DNA of 64,000 nt, taken from positions 67,409,869 through 67,473,868 of the forward strand of contig NC_046683.1 of the NCBI RefSeq assembly GCF_009870125.1, read 5' to 3'. Every line of letters starts with the position of its first letter. Positions within the stretch are counted from its first letter, which is position 1. Origin of the DNA: Drosophila pseudoobscura (Eukaryota > Arthropoda > Insecta > Diptera > Drosophilidae). This document shows positions 22,470 through 36,142 of this stretch, in pieces. The notes under the pieces were generated by a model. It did not search any database and was not told where the DNA came from. It saw nothing but the letters and a program-made list of their open reading frames with translations. A program made the translations under genes and the position numbers.

Positions 22470-24384
22470 GGAAAGAGTGAAAGAGAAAGTCGGCCACAGT
22501 CGGAGGAAAAGAGCGAGACGATTGAGAGAGAGTCGTGCGGGTGGCCTCTTTGGGGGGTGTGTGTTTGATTTTTGCACTTAAGAGCGCAAAAAGTGGCTTT
22601 GATTTTCGGCTATGCCCTATTACCGGGGTTTGGGGTCGCACGCCTGTGGGAATTGATTAGATGGCCCCCAAAGGGAGGCCGTAATGAAGAGTCATTTAAT
22701 TGTTAACTGTAGAATGAGTGGTGATGGGTTAGCAGATATACTCTCCCTCTTTTTTCCTCTATCACAAATAGAGTAAAAGTTATCCAAGGGGTGGAGGAGG
22801 ATGGTTCTTTGGAAGGACGTTTCCCTTATTCGGACCTGTGGTAACCTTGGGCTTCCTTACACTTCAAGATGTGTGTAAATCATATTTGGAACAATTGTAG
22901 CTATGGTTATTGACTACCTAAATACTAAAAATCATTCAAATCTAATAATAATTCCCAGAAATAAGCATATACATACATATGTATGTAGTTCTCTGACGAC
23001 TATGCTCGTAGCATTCTGTCTCGTTAATCCTTAAGTTTATCATCTCCCTCTTGGACGGAGATCCCTTGATTATTTTCCTTTAAAAGAGTATTCCGCAATT
23101 TTCTACAAGTTTGTCCGATTTCTTTCTCTTACATTGTTGTTGGTGGGTGGAGGTTGGCTTCCGACTGCGTGGGAGTTCGCCCCCAATTTGCATTATCCCC
23201 TCTCTCAGTCTCTCTCCCGCTCTCCCGCAAAACTCTCTCTATCTCTCTAGTCCGCTCTTTCTCTCTCAGTCTGTCTCTCGCTGGATCCCTAGTACATATA
23301 TAGCACGAATTCCAATTGAGGATAGGGATGCGAAGGCTAGCGTTAACCTATATAATTTTTTTGGTTCCGCTTCGAACCACCTCCTCTCCCTCCCACCCCC
23401 ACTCGCCAGTGGAACCCCTACCCCTGCTTTCTGCTGATTTTTCTGCTTTTTGGCAGTTGAAGGTTCTTTTTTTTATACTTTAAAGAATTTTTTGTTGGTT
23501 TTTCTTATATTTTTGTTCTGTGTGTGCTTTCGTGTGTTTTTTTCTGAGGCGTCGACAAACCGGAGACGGCGAAGGGGACGGAGACAGAGACGCAGCAGTG
23601 ATGCCGACTCTGTCGTTGACGTTGACGTAGAAGCTGACAGCGACTGAGAGCCGAGGAAAATTTTGTGTCGACGAGAGATGATTTTGGATTTGATTTTGGA
23701 TTTGATTTGCATTTTTGGATTTTCTTCATGGTTTTGGATTTGGACTTGGTTTTGGATTTGCAGCTGCCGTTGCACGATAACTTTTCCATCGATGGATTCT
23801 CAAAGTGGTGATTGCATTCATGCAACCAATTGCTTTTAGATTTGCTTTTGCCCACGTTTGTCTACTGCTTTTGGCATTGCTTGCCTTTTGATTTTTACTT
23901 GTGTTGTTGTCTTTTGCCTTTTGCTTTTGGGTTTGGTTTTAATGTTAAGTATACGCCTCAGTGAACCCAATTTAATTATCATGATTGTTTCTCTCTATCG
24001 CTGTCGCTGATGATTCTGCTTCTGCTGCTGCTGCTGCTGCTTTTGATGGAATTTAAATTTTCCAACTCCACAAACAGAGAAAAGCACAAGCACACACACA
24101 CACACACGAACGAGCACAGAGAGGGAGAGCGAGAGAGAGAAAGAGAGAGCGATTTTCCAACGTGTTTTTCATCTTTTTTGTTGTTGTATTATTTTCTGAT
24201 TATGTAAGTGGAAACGTAGAGCGCTGATAAAAGCGATGGCTGGCTGACGGACTGACGGGCCCGGCCCGAGTCTCTGGCCATAATTACGAGCTTTAGATTC
24301 GCCCTTCGCCCATTTTTTATCAGTGGCTGGCTTTATTTATGCGTCCTCCCACAATGAAAAAAGAGCGGGAGGTGTTGGTGGGTT

Positions 24385-24427
24385 GGGGGTGGGGGTGGGG
24401 GTGGGGGATTGGGGATTGGGGTTTGGG
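24385..24427 (+). repeat. G-run tandem repeat, potential G-quadruplex
   Basis: Four runs of five Gs separated by single Ts (24385-24407), followed by two further GGGG runs. This meets the usual intramolecular G-quadruplex pattern many times over. It lies on the sense strand of the boule intron, so it would also be present in the pre-mRNA. Confidence 0.85.
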
Positions 24428-25805
24428 TGCTTGATAGACAACAATTGAGCATTTGAAGTGCAGCCTAGCGCAAAGCGAGAGCAGAGGAGCAGTGCAGAGG
24501 GCAGTGTGAGGGGAAGGCTGTTATTGTTGTTGTTGTAGCCAAAAACCCAAAACGAAAAGCAATTAAATGGCCATGGATCATTGCACAATAAGTAAAGAAT
24601 CAACGAAAATGAAAATGGGGAAAAAAAGAAAAACTAACTCGCTCTCACACACACACGCAACAATAGGCATATGATGAAAGAGAGTGGGAGTGGGAGTGGG
24701 AGCGGGTGCGGGTGCGGGTACTGGAGTGAGAGTGGGAGCAGTGGCAGTCAAAACATAACTGTATTTGCTTGGCCAGGCATATAGCCGTTGTTGTAGCCGC
24801 CTCTGTCGCCGTCAGCGTCGCTGCCGCTTGTCTCTTTGCACACACACCGCTTTCGGACACTTTCATATGAGAAAGAGAATGTGTGACAATAGAAGTTGCA
24901 CGGCTTGCTGGTTGACGACGGAAGCTTCTTACGAAATCCGAAAACTTTATAGCCATACGAGAGTCACTTATAATACTAATTCTCGTAACTGTAATTGGTT
25001 GGCAGACAATAAGTACAGCTGTAGAACACACAGCTTATTGTTTCTCTATGAGCAAAACACAATTAACATTAGTTAGAGCCAGAGACTAGTGTTGAACGGG
25101 ACTGCTTCTCAAAATAATGCACTGCTTCACCCTTGAACTGCTTGTTCAGTGGAACGAGTATGATAAGCCCTTGCGGATCGATCTTTCCTTGGCCCTTCTT
25201 CTTCCGTTGCTTCTTTTGCATGTCTGCACTACAAAATCCAGGGGAAACTTTAGAAGCCCCGAGCTTCTGCCTCAGTGGTTCCTCAATCATGTACATACAT
25301 ACATAGGATACATATTTGATGTATGTATGTATGTACGCATACATGTATATAGGGGAAATCTATACAATAGTTTTGTAATCTATGGAGGGGATTACATTTT
25401 GATAGATTTCTTTTTAAGGTATCAAAACACTGCAATTAACTGTCGATCTAATTATTTATTTTTCATTTATTTTCCCGTTTCTTTTATTTATTTTTTGTTC
25501 TTATATAAAATACGAATGCGAATGCATAAAGAATCTCTCGAAATTGCAAACAGATAATCATAGCCGTTTATCGTTTACCGTTTACCGTTCGGTATTGGAG
25601 CACACTCTACGTGGCAGCTGCGTCGCTGATGCGTCGTCGTCGTCGTCGACAACTCTAATCGCACCACCCACCCCCTCCCTCACACAGACACACCTCTATA
25701 TCTCCCTTTTCCCCCTATTCCACCCACTTGTGGGAGAAGCAGTGCCTGTTTAATAAATAGGCCAAATATGTAATATTGCTAAAATGTGTTTATTGTAATC
25801 TCTTT

Positions 25806-25846
25806 CACACACACACGCACACATACACACACGCACACGCACACCC
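25806..25846. repeat. (CA)n microsatellite, interrupted
   Basis: CA repeats with CG and TA interruptions over about 40 bp. Confidence 0.8.
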
Positions 25847-25980
25847 ACTAATATACACAAACGCACGTGCACTGATGTGCAGTGCATCCCTTGGCCGCGC
25901 TCAAAGAGCAAGCGCAACCGAAAGAGAGAGCGCAGCACATGTTTTGCTCTCTCTTTTCCTCAGCTGACGCTGACTACGCT

Positions 25981-26068
25981 GCTCTCTGCTCTGCTCGGGC
26001 TCTGCTGTGGCTCTGCTGTGGCTCTGCTTTACCTCTGTTGTGGCTCTGCTCTCGGCTCTGCTCTCGGG
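25981..26068. repeat. CTCTGCTGTGG minisatellite
   Basis: About seven diverged tandem copies of a 10-12 bp unit around GGCTCTGCTGT, changing gradually to CTCGGCTCTGCT. An open frame through it is an artefact of the repeat. Confidence 0.75.
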
Positions 26069-27975
26069 TCTTTTTTGGGCCCCCAAGTGGGGCGACGCTC
26101 GCTGGCCGCCGCTGAGTCGTTGTTCTATCGTCGTTGTGATTGCAACACTTTTCGATTTCACTTTGGCATTCTCCGTGTTCTCCTCCATTCAACGTTCAAC
26201 GTTCGCCGTGTGCTGCCCGTGCTTTCGGTTCTCCGTTCCGTTTGTCGTCGTCAACGTCGGGTGTTCTCTGCTCTGCCTGCTATTGCTACTCGGCCAAAAA
26301 AAGCGTCAGTCGCTGTCGCTTCGCGCGTTGAAAGATTTTCACGTTTTTTTTCTTGTGTTGAACAACAAATAAATTTAATACAAAAAAAAAACAACAACAA
26401 AAAGTTCTACATTTTAGCGTGGAAGCCAGCGTCGCAGTCAGCAGCGTATCGTGTTTGTATGTGTATTTTTTTTATATGTGTGCGTATGCGTATGCGTATG
26501 TGTGTGCCAGTTTTCATGCGTTCTGTCGCTACTGTTGCAACAGCAACAAAAACTAAAACATTTAACAACAAACAGTTACCACATCACCTGCACGCCCCCC
26601 CCTCCCTCATCTTGTATTTTTAAACTGCGTTTTTTTCGCCAAAAAGGCCATAAAAAAAACAATAAAAAAAAGAACAAAAACAAACAACAAATACAACACG
26701 AAAGATTTGTAAGTGTTGGCCGTGCGGACAAAAGTCAACCAACGGACAGAGCGAGAGACACATACGAGAGAAAGACAGAGAGACAGCGGGACAGCGGGAA
26801 CTACTATTTCGGCCAAAAAGTTAATGTGTGTGAGCCATAATAAAAGATATATGCACATACATATGTACAAAGAAGCTATATATGTATATGGAGATGGGTC
26901 GGTCCGTTGTACTATATGGAAAATTCAGCCTGTGAGAACGTACTTGATTTTGGGGCTGACAGAATGCTTGGATTTTTTATTGTTTTCGCCAGAAAAACAA
27001 TTTACAACATAGAGCAGAAAAGAGACAGAGAGAAAACAGAGGTGAATAGAGGACAGTGTGGACAGGGTAGAGAATATAGAGACAGAGAACTGAGAAACGG
27101 GACAGAACAGATCCCTTATACAGAGGGGAATTACAACAGGGAAGAGTTGAAGGGCACATGGAGAAGATGGAAGAGATTTGGCAGAGACAGGAGACAGAGA
27201 AATGGGACAAAGAGAAGGGAAACAGGGTACTGAAATGGTGATAGACAAGAGACAGGAGGAATAATCCAAAGAAAAGATAGGGGAAAACAGGGAAATGTTA
27301 TAGAGAATAGAGCGCTGGAGAAAGCGTGAAATGGAGAGAGACTGTGAAGAATATAAATATCAAACAGAGATATGGAGCTAAAGCTAGATATTTACAGAGA
27401 AACGTACTAAAGGAATGTTCTCCCCACTCTCAGAAAGAGAGCGGGTCAGAGACAGTGAGAGAGAGAGGGAGAGAGTGAGTGAGAATTGACCAAAACAGAA
27501 GCAGCAAGCAGAGGGTGTGGAGAAGGAGAAGGAGCAGAATAACAATATTTTTTTTTATATGCGTATGTGACACACAAAAGTTGTGCTTTTATGTTTGTTG
27601 TACCTCCTCCTCCTCCTCCTCGTCCTCGTCCTCGTCCTCATCCTTCTTCTTTTTTTTTGTGTTGTAACATTTTTTGTTTTTGTTTGTATGTATACCACGG
27701 GCGAAATCATCGTTTCCCCAAACCCCTCCCCTTCCCTCGTCACCACGTAATCTGCCCATCGCCATTTCCCGTACCGAATCGACCCATCAATTCCCAGACT
27801 CCTTCCTTCTGAAACATTTTTCTCCCAAAAACAGAAAATAGTCGCACGCCATATCGAAATAGGACGCTCTCTCTCTCTCTGTCTCTCTCTCTTTCTCTAT
27901 TACGCGCTCTCGTCGTTTTCTCTTTTACCCCTCGTACGCCTCTTGACAGTCGTCATTTGGCAGCGTCGTCGTCCT

Positions 27976-28005
27976 TCCTCCTCCTCCTCCTCCTCCTCCT
28001 CCTCC
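27976..28005. repeat. (TCC)n microsatellite
   Basis: Ten nearly perfect TCC triplets. A related CCT/CGTCCT array lies at 27603-27642. Confidence 0.85.
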
Positions 28006-30794
28006 ACTTCTTACCATTCTCTCTTACCCACTTCTTGCTATTCTCTTTCTCTTCCTCCCACAAACTCCTTCCCTTTCCGGTGTTTGTATGTCCCTTGTGT
28101 TGCCTTTCGCACACGTTGCGTATACGTAATGCCTCCGATAAACAACAACGAACAACAGCAACAAAAGCAATAGCAACCCTTCCCAACTATTACCCCACAC
28201 ACGCACACCTCCCCCCCCCCCCCTCTCTAACATGTAGCGTTTTCGGGGGGGTTGTGGCTAGAAAAGCTAGAATATTTGATTATTCAAATTTTTGCCTGGT
28301 TTTCTGTTGGCCTTTTTTTTTTTGATGAGTGGATAAACGATGCTTCGGACAAACCGTCGACATTCACTCGCCTCACGCCTCCCCCTCTACTACTCCCAAA
28401 TATGATATGATATAATATGATCATGATATGGTACGTGGAATGGATAAAACCAACTTTAACTTCTTTCAGTATTCATTTGATCGTGGCTCTAATTGGAAAA
28501 CTTCTTCAAAGAAAAAATCAATCATCAATCCGTAACCCCCACACATATAAAAAGTGATAAAAGATACAAAATTGTATGCAAAAAAAAAGCAGCAACAACA
28601 ACAAAAAGAGGTGCTAATATAAAGATAGAGTTGAAGCCGCTTACAGTAGAGACGAGACCTAACCAAAAATTAAGTTCAGTTCTCGATCAAAAAGTAAAAC
28701 CGAGTTAGTGGAAAGTTTTGTTCAATTTGATTTTTTCTGGCAGTACTAGAAGCTGCAACAAAACAGAAAAACAGAGAAACAGAGAAAGAAAATAAGGTAA
28801 AATATATATAGTAAATGTTGTACGTACATACATATGTACATATGTGTATGTGTGTGTGTGTGTGATATTTTTAGTTGCATTTCGTCGTTGATGAAATGCT
28901 TTTGAATATCAAAACGTCGCATAAAGAACTGCTGCTACTGCCGCTGCCGCTGTTCTGAAAAATGCCAACAGTTTCGAAATAACCCACGCGGTCTCTCTGC
29001 CTCTATAAAGACAGACAGAGAGAGAGAGAGAGAGAAAGAGAGGGAGAGAGAGCGAGAGAGCGAGAGAGAACCAATGGGAAAAGTCGCCCCTGGGGATAGA
29101 GGAAAGATATAGAGGAGAAAAATAATACCGCGTGTATCGTTTGCCAAGACTTTTCCTTGTAGAGGGTGCTGCTGCTGCTATTGGGTCCTCTTCCGATTGA
29201 TTTCTAGAATGGAAGTTGTTTTCCCCGAAACCCACGAATATTTACTTTTTGGGAAAACATTCCCTGTAGCGAGAGGTATAAACGGCTTTCCTGGGACATT
29301 TTCTTTAAGCTTTCAATTCCTTAAATCACTTTTGTTTTGCCTTTTTGACTTACATAAATGTATGCCCCCTCTTGGGGGCCTACATACACATACATATCTG
29401 TGTCTTTAGCTGCCGCTTTAGCCAGCGGCAAAGAGACACCCTGTACATAAATCTAAAATTATAATGCCCCGGCCCCTTCCCCTTCCCCTTCTGCTTCTCC
29501 TCCTACTCCGCCGCTCTTTGCTCTTCAATATTCATCTAACTCCCCTTTCTCCCCCCCACCTTCGGCTCTTTGGCGTTTTATTCCCGTTTGTCGCCTTGGC
29601 TACAAGTGAAATTTTCCTTACTTGAGAGATTTTTCTTTATAAGCAAACGGCTACGCTATGCGACTCATGAGATGCCGCAAGTACTTTGCTTATATGTTTT
29701 CATTTAATTTTCCTTTTCGCTAAAGATACAAAAATGGCGAATGCCGTCGCCAGGCAACCAGGCAGCCAGGCAGTCGAGCAGTCAAGCAGCCAAGACGCCA
29801 GCCAGCCATCATTGGCGACAGCTGTTCTATGGGGGAGGAGGAGGAGGAGGACGAGGAGGAGGTGGAGCTCTCTCTTTCCCTTCCTCTCAGCTGCCACTGG
29901 CAATAAAAAGATATAACACCCAGCGGCCCAGCAGTTCTCTTTTCAGTTATCGAAACGAATTCTCGTAAACCAAAAAGTCAAGACTTAAGCAGGGGCAGCA
30001 GCATCACAGGCAGCAGTGGCACCAGCGGACGGCACAAAGTTCAAGGGGGGGGCAGGAAAGACTGGGGGTTAGCGAGAGTTAAGGCCATAAAGAAAATCTG
30101 TGTCACATGGAAAACAAGGCGTGGAAATGTATTATGGGCTGTGGGCTGTGGGCTGTGGGCTTTGACTTTGTCTGAGAATCAAATGTAAGCCGGCGGCTAC
30201 GACAAAACTGTATCTAAAAGATGCTCTGGTACCGTAGGACCAGCCCACATGCAAAACGGTCACCCAAATCAAACGGTAACCCGAACTTGCACTCTACCGT
30301 GGCAACCTCCCATTTGGACACACAACAGAGGAGATGTGGGGCCACAAACAGGCAGAGAGAGGGAGAGAGGGACAGAGGGACAGAGGGACACACCCACCTG
30401 AATAGACCATATGCAAAAGAGAGAAAAGAAGAGTGCAGGGGCTGCCGCCCCACCGTGTGGGTCAAATGCGTGCGGCTTTTATGGTCTCCATTTATTTTGT
30501 TGTATTTTAAAAAAGTGTGACCATAAATAGAACCCCAGACGATGGAGATGGAGCCACCCCCCACCCCCGATACTCTGGGGACAGAGTGTGCTACCAGTGC
30601 TTGGTGCGGATCGTAGATCGTGATTCGGTTCGGGGTTCTGGCTGTTTGCGTTCATTTTGCATACGCGAAACGGAAACGAAGCCAAGAGATGAGCTGCTGA
30701 GAGAGACCTATACTCAGTGCAGTGCAGCGCTGCATTGAAGCGGAATCGAGGTTCCCCCCCATCCCTCCATCGTGTAGGCCTGGCTTAGACCAGC

Positions 30795-30836
30795 CATTCA
30801 TTCATCCATCCATTCATTCATTCATTCATTCATTCC
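30795..30836. repeat. (ATTC)n microsatellite
   Basis: About ten ATTC/ATCC tetramers in the boule intron. Confidence 0.85.
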
Positions 30837-31995
30837 TTCGTTCGTATAACGACTACACATATTGTATTCCGTTTCCACGCTTCATTCATGCTTTGGAACA
30901 GCGCACAAAAAGTTAATATTAGTTATCTGCATATTTTCACGGCCCACAAGCGGATGTAGCACACACACACGTGAGATACAGATACAAACTATAGATACAG
31001 ATACAAATTACAGAAAACTACAGGCTTTGGCAATGGAGTTGCTTGCTCGGGGACCTCCGGGGGGGTTGCGGGTCTGAATGTGTGGGAATGTGAGAAGTTT
31101 TTCGCGAAACGAAGTTTTTGCAACGATTTTCCGACGATCAATTATCGCATTCAATCTGTCGACTTTCCGAATTTTATGCGGAATGTAAAACAGAAATTCG
31201 AAAGATACAAATGTATCTGTATCTCAATAAGATGTGTGTGTGTGTGTGTTTACTCATGTCTTTCCACGCGCCTCAGAGATTTCCGGCTTTTCATTGAGTT
31301 TTTCTCAATTTGTTTGTAATTAGATTTGATTTGATTTTTATGAATAGGGGTGGGGGGTGGCAGCTGTTAATTGGGGATTCCCTAAATGTATCTTTCGACC
31401 TTCCCAAAGGATACACAGATACTTTAGATACCTACAAACAGCCGCAAAAGCCATGGCTGTAGATGGAGATGAAGCGCCGACAGATACATATGCAGGTATC
31501 TCGAGATTTTTTTTATGTGAGAAATATTTCTTGTTTCTGTGTGTGTGTGTGCGTGGGCTAGTGGTATCTGTGAGATACATTTGCATTGCTTTAGAGCAAA
31601 TTAGCTCTGCGCTCGCAACATTTTGGCCATAAACTGTAGCTTTGCCAGCTTTGCACTTGCCATTCATTTTCCAATTTCCATTTTCCATTCCCTTAAGTGG
31701 GTCACAAAATTTAAGACGCATTATGGCCAAGAAGAAGAATATTGGCCCAAAAGCGAAAATACGAGCAAAAACAAATGCACAGAGATACAAAGATACATAT
31801 GTATGTATCTAAGGGGAGGTGGTAGAGAAAGAGGTAGATCTGCAGAGCCATACAGATGCAAATGCAGGCGGAGGGGCAGGGGCAGAGCTACAGATACAGG
31901 TACATGCCTATAGATGGTTGTCCTCAAACCGAATCGTGGCAGCGGCAGTCGCAGCAGCTACTGATTGAAGTGCGAGAACAAAACCAACAGCAGAC

Positions 31996-32028
31996 GGCAG
32001 GCAGGCAGGCAGGCGGGCAGGCAGGCAG
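31996..32028. repeat. (AGGC)n microsatellite
   Basis: About eight AGGC tetramers with one G substitution. A related GGCA array lies at about 38272-38320. Confidence 0.85.
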
Positions 32029-32390
32029 AATCATCGCTGGAGGAGAACGGAAGGAGGCTTTTGATGGAGGATGACATGCTCCTCAGCTGCGCTTTTTTCA
32101 CTTTTCCACACACCCATATAAACCCACAATCTATCTCTCCCTCTCTCTGTGTCTCTGTCTCTGTCTCTCGTTGTCTCTTTCGGTGCGACCCATTGTCTGC
32201 ATTTTTCGCATTTTAATTTTATGCTTTTGGCCTGGCCTACAACGCACCAAGAGCAGAAGATGAGCGAGAGAGTGAGAGCGAGAGCGAGATAGATCTACAC
32301 AGAGTGGAACAAAGGCAGGACAGGCGGCACCAGCAGCAGCAGCAGCAGCAGCTGCCGTCTACAAAAATAGTTGGCAACCTCTTCACGCCT

Positions 32391-32391
<1 letters not shown>

Positions 32392-32427
<36 letters not shown>
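32392..32427. repeat. (CA)n microsatellite
   Basis: Eighteen perfect CA units, preceded by a CAG run near 32330-32351. Confidence 0.9.
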
Positions 32428-32434
<7 letters not shown>

Positions 32435-32889
32435 GCAGGCAAAGACATACAAAAGTGCTCCATGCCCCCTGTCATCACACTCTTAACAACTGCCACAAAC
32501 CGCCCTTTCGCCTTGCCCCCCTCTTGAGTCACACTTTTACGTCATTTCTTTTCACTTTTTGCCTCCTTTTTTTGGCTGTTGCTGGTGCTGCTCCTGGCTT
32601 TTCCTTTTGACATTTCCTTTAGTAGAGAATTTCGTTTGGTTTTTTCCTTTTTTGTGATTGCATTTTTATGGGTCCTCCCTTCCACTGTCCCCTTGTCCCT
32701 CTGTGTTCCCGTGCCCCTGTGCCTGGGTATTTGCATATTTATGCTTTATTTTTGGCAGTTTCCTTACACCTGATGCCACAGGACCGCCTATCGGTGATCC
32801 TGCTCGTGTCGGCTGTCGGCTGTCTGCTGTCGGCCGTCTTCGGATTGTTGGAAATTGTTTTTTAATGACTTAATTTGCCACAGTATTTA

Positions 32890-32916
32890 ATGGATGGATG
32901 GATGGATGGATGGATG
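32890..32916. repeat. (ATGG)n microsatellite
   Basis: About six and a half perfect ATGG tetramers; a shorter TTGGATGG array lies near 33830-33861. Confidence 0.85.
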
Positions 32917-33235
32917 TTGCCCTCCCTTCCCTCGGGCCTCGTTCCACGTGTCTCTCTCTTTCTCTATGGTATCTGTATCAAATTCCGCTTTAAGCCTTTG
33001 TCAGCATAGACAATAATCCGCATCAGGGGACACCCAATCCAAAACAGAAGCTGCCATCTATCCGTCCTTCCTTCTAGCATCTTCGCCCATCGCTCATACG
33101 CAGCGTTGCACTCCCCCTGAAGCCCTGAGGGTCTGACGAGTGGCAATAAATCATCCAACCGAAAATGTTTCAAAAAACGGTAGCAGTAACCGCAAGCAGC
33201 AAATACACATATGTCAGAGGGCCGGGAAGAGGGCC

Positions 33236-33251
33236 GGGGGGGGGGGGGGGG
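33236..33251 (+). repeat. run of 16 Gs
   Basis: A homopolymer of 16 G on the plus strand. Runs like this are prone to length error in assembly. A C-run of similar size lies near 28209-28222. Confidence 0.85.
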
Positions 33252-33596
33252 ATGGAAATGTTAGAACTTCGTGAGTTGGATGGATCTCTCTGGCTGTTGT
33301 GGATATATATTTGCCCGAGATTAATGCCAAACCAGAAACACCAATCCAATCCGTAGGAAGACTTCAAGTTCTCTCTCTCCCCCTCTCTATCGCTGTCGCT
33401 CCCGCTGCGGGGCACAAATATTGGACAAGGGCCAAAAAGAAAAGAAAGGAAAAAAAGAAGGAAAACTAAGATCCCAAATACAAATACAAGAAGTTGGACA
33501 GGCAGCAGCGGCAGCAGCAGCAAAAGTTTCATTGTTTCACACAAGTTTTTTTTTTGGCTTTGATACGCACGCACACACATGCAAGCCAAAAACATG

Positions 33597-33597
<1 letters not shown>

Positions 33598-33628
<31 letters not shown>
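33598..33628. repeat. (CA)n microsatellite
   Basis: About 15 perfect CA units followed by ACAGAT hexamers. Confidence 0.9.
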
Positions 33629-33629
<1 letters not shown>

Positions 33630-34881
33630 GGCACAGATACAGATACAGATGCACGAAAACACACAAACACACAGACAGATACTTCGTAGCAATTTGTGCT
33701 CGCGCTTTTGTAGTTTAACGTTTCCCTTTTGCTGCTGCCTGCCGCTGCTGTCGAGGATTATGGATTTTTGTGTGTGCCACATAGTATATGTACGAGTGGC
33801 AGGCAGTAGAAGGAGGGCCTGGGTTGGCTGTTTGGATGGTTGGATGGTTGGATGGCTGGATGTTGCTGCTGATGTGTGTGCTCCATCCCTTGATGGCAGG
33901 CCATCAATTTAGCTGCAGCTGCTGAGGCCCAAAGCCCAAAGCCCAAAGCACAAAGCCCTGCGTCTCGTGTCTCGTGTCGTCTCCTCCTTTCTATCCACCC
34001 ACCAGGATTCCACGACGACGACGAGCATGATGATGATGATGTTTGTCTGTTGGTTTGTCTGGCTGCCGTTCGCTCTGGTTCTGTGTGCTACAATTTCCTT
34101 TCACTTGACTGACACCCAAAAGCCCCATTGCACCCATCGTCCGCACAGTCCGCACCGTCCACGTCCTCGTCCTCGTCCTCGTCTTCGCTCAAGGATTGTA
34201 TAACATGTGGGCGGACGGCAGGAGGTGGGCTGAGAGTCGAGCGTCGAGTCGAGGCACTCGAGGCACTTCCACTTCCGGTGCACTGTCCGCCTGTCCGCCT
34301 GTCCGCCCGTGCATCCACTGGATCCCATGGATGCCTGTGTGAGTGTGGGTGCTCGCCATTTTTGTGTGTGTTTCTCGCTTTACACTTGACTTGTCCTCCT
34401 GACTGACTTTTGCTCTTTTGCTCTTTTCTCCAATTCCTCGTCTCCCTCTTTCTCTCGGTCTTTCAGGGAACTTCAATTGACCTTTGCCTTCCGCCGCCAC
34501 TCTGTTTCCATTTCATTGGGATTTTCATCTTCTTAACCCACTCGCCTGCCACGTGGCTGTTGCCAGAGCAGATGGGGAGGAGGAGGCGTTTCTTTTTCAG
34601 TTAAGTTATGCACCAACACGTACATGCCACAACGTCATCGTCATGCCTCAGTCATTCAGCCATCAAAGCCATTCAACCATCAGCTTTTACTCCCCCCTCT
34701 TGCTTGCTGCTGCCCCAAAAATGTTGCCTCCTGATGGTGCTGCCACTTCTGCTGCTGCTGCTGCTGCTTGCTTCGTGATGTTTGCCGTTATGGCTCTTAA
34801 ACTGTTTTGAGCCACAGCCACAGCCTTTTGCTGGTGGCTAATTGTCCTTATGTGCCTTGGATACGGCATTATCAGTGGGGC

Positions 34882-34922
34882 ATGGATGGATGGGATGGGA
34901 TGGGATGGGATGGGAGGGGATG
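34882..34922. repeat. (GGGAT)n minisatellite
   Basis: About eight GGAT/GGGAT units in tandem. Confidence 0.85.
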
Positions 34923-36100
34923 GCCAACAGGATAGGAGTGCACACACAAGAGCTTTCTACTGCCACATGCCTGTATTCTCTACTATCCTCTCGTCTCGTC
35001 TCCTCTCCCCTACCCACCGATGGTGCCACACATTTTGTGTAGCATACTGCCAGGAGCAGCCCCTGTCTGCTTTGTCTCTCTCGCTCTCGCTCTCGCTCTC
35101 GCTGTGTTTTTGTTTCTGTGAGTCAGCGTTTTATCAGCACCTGACTATCGCCTCGCCTTGGGTCTGCTACAATTTGGCAAGGACGAACACACAGATACTC
35201 ACAGATGCACCTTTTGCATACGAGGACAAAGGACTTGCACGTACGGCAGCAGTTGTACTAGTGGTAGTTCCTTGGGGTTTCTTGTGTGGAGTAGTTTTTA
35301 GTTTTTAAATTGTTTCTACGGAAGGAAAAGGCTGCTCTTTCCTCTGCACCCCTTGCCTCCTTTCCATGGGATCCGTCCCTTGTGTATCCTTCCTGATTTT
35401 TCTTACGCTGCTCCTCCTCTTGGCCTCTGCTCTTCTGTTGGCCTTATCGTAGGTTCTTCTCTCTGTTGGCCTTCTTTCCCGCCCAGTGTTTCGTGTTCTT
35501 TCTCCTGGCTCTACCCGTTTTGGCCTTGTTCTTGGCCAAACAGCTGTGTGTTTTTACTTAATTTCCTTTTCAATACGCCTTGTAGTATCTGTGCCACACT
35601 CTGCCGCACTTCTGCCAGTTTTATAGGTCAGCCTTACACACTCTCTCGCTTGCTCTCTTTTTGGTTACTGTGGCTGTGCCACAGCTTCCCCTAGAACTAT
35701 GGCTTGCACTCCCCCACCCCACGTCTGGCCAACACCTGTGGCCATTCTACTTCTCGCTCTCTCTCTACAGAACTACAAAGGCCACACTCCTCTCTAGCCA
35801 CTCCTCTCCTTCTCTCTAGCTACAGTTCCTCCCGCTTCTGCTTCTTTTCCTTCTAGCTTCTCTCTTTTCTTGTTTTTTGGCTTATTGCATTTCCCTAATT
35901 GGCCCAAAAGTTACGCTTGAAATGTGCCACAAAAAAAAAAGAATAAATAAAAAGCTTAAGAAAAAAAAAACATAAATGAAAAAAAAACTCGTCTCTGCAT
36001 TGAATGTTTTGTGGGGATTCAATCGAATATTGAGTTGCAAAATTGTTTACGTGTTTTTCCGGATTGCATTTCCCCCAACAGAGAGCGCCGGAGCGACAGA

Positions 36101-36142
36101 GCGAGAGAGAGAGAGAGAGCGAGAGAGAGCGAGTGAGTGAGT
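36101..36142. repeat. (GA)n tract with GC interruptions
   Basis: About 42 bp of GA repeats with GAGCGA breaks, ending in GAGT units. A (CA)n run lies just downstream at 36240-36267. Confidence 0.85.

Noticed and set aside
25877-26623. 248-codon open frame on the plus strand
   Set aside because: It runs through the CTCTGCTGTGG minisatellite and A/T runs and has no domain; the other frames are open there too. It is a repeat artefact.
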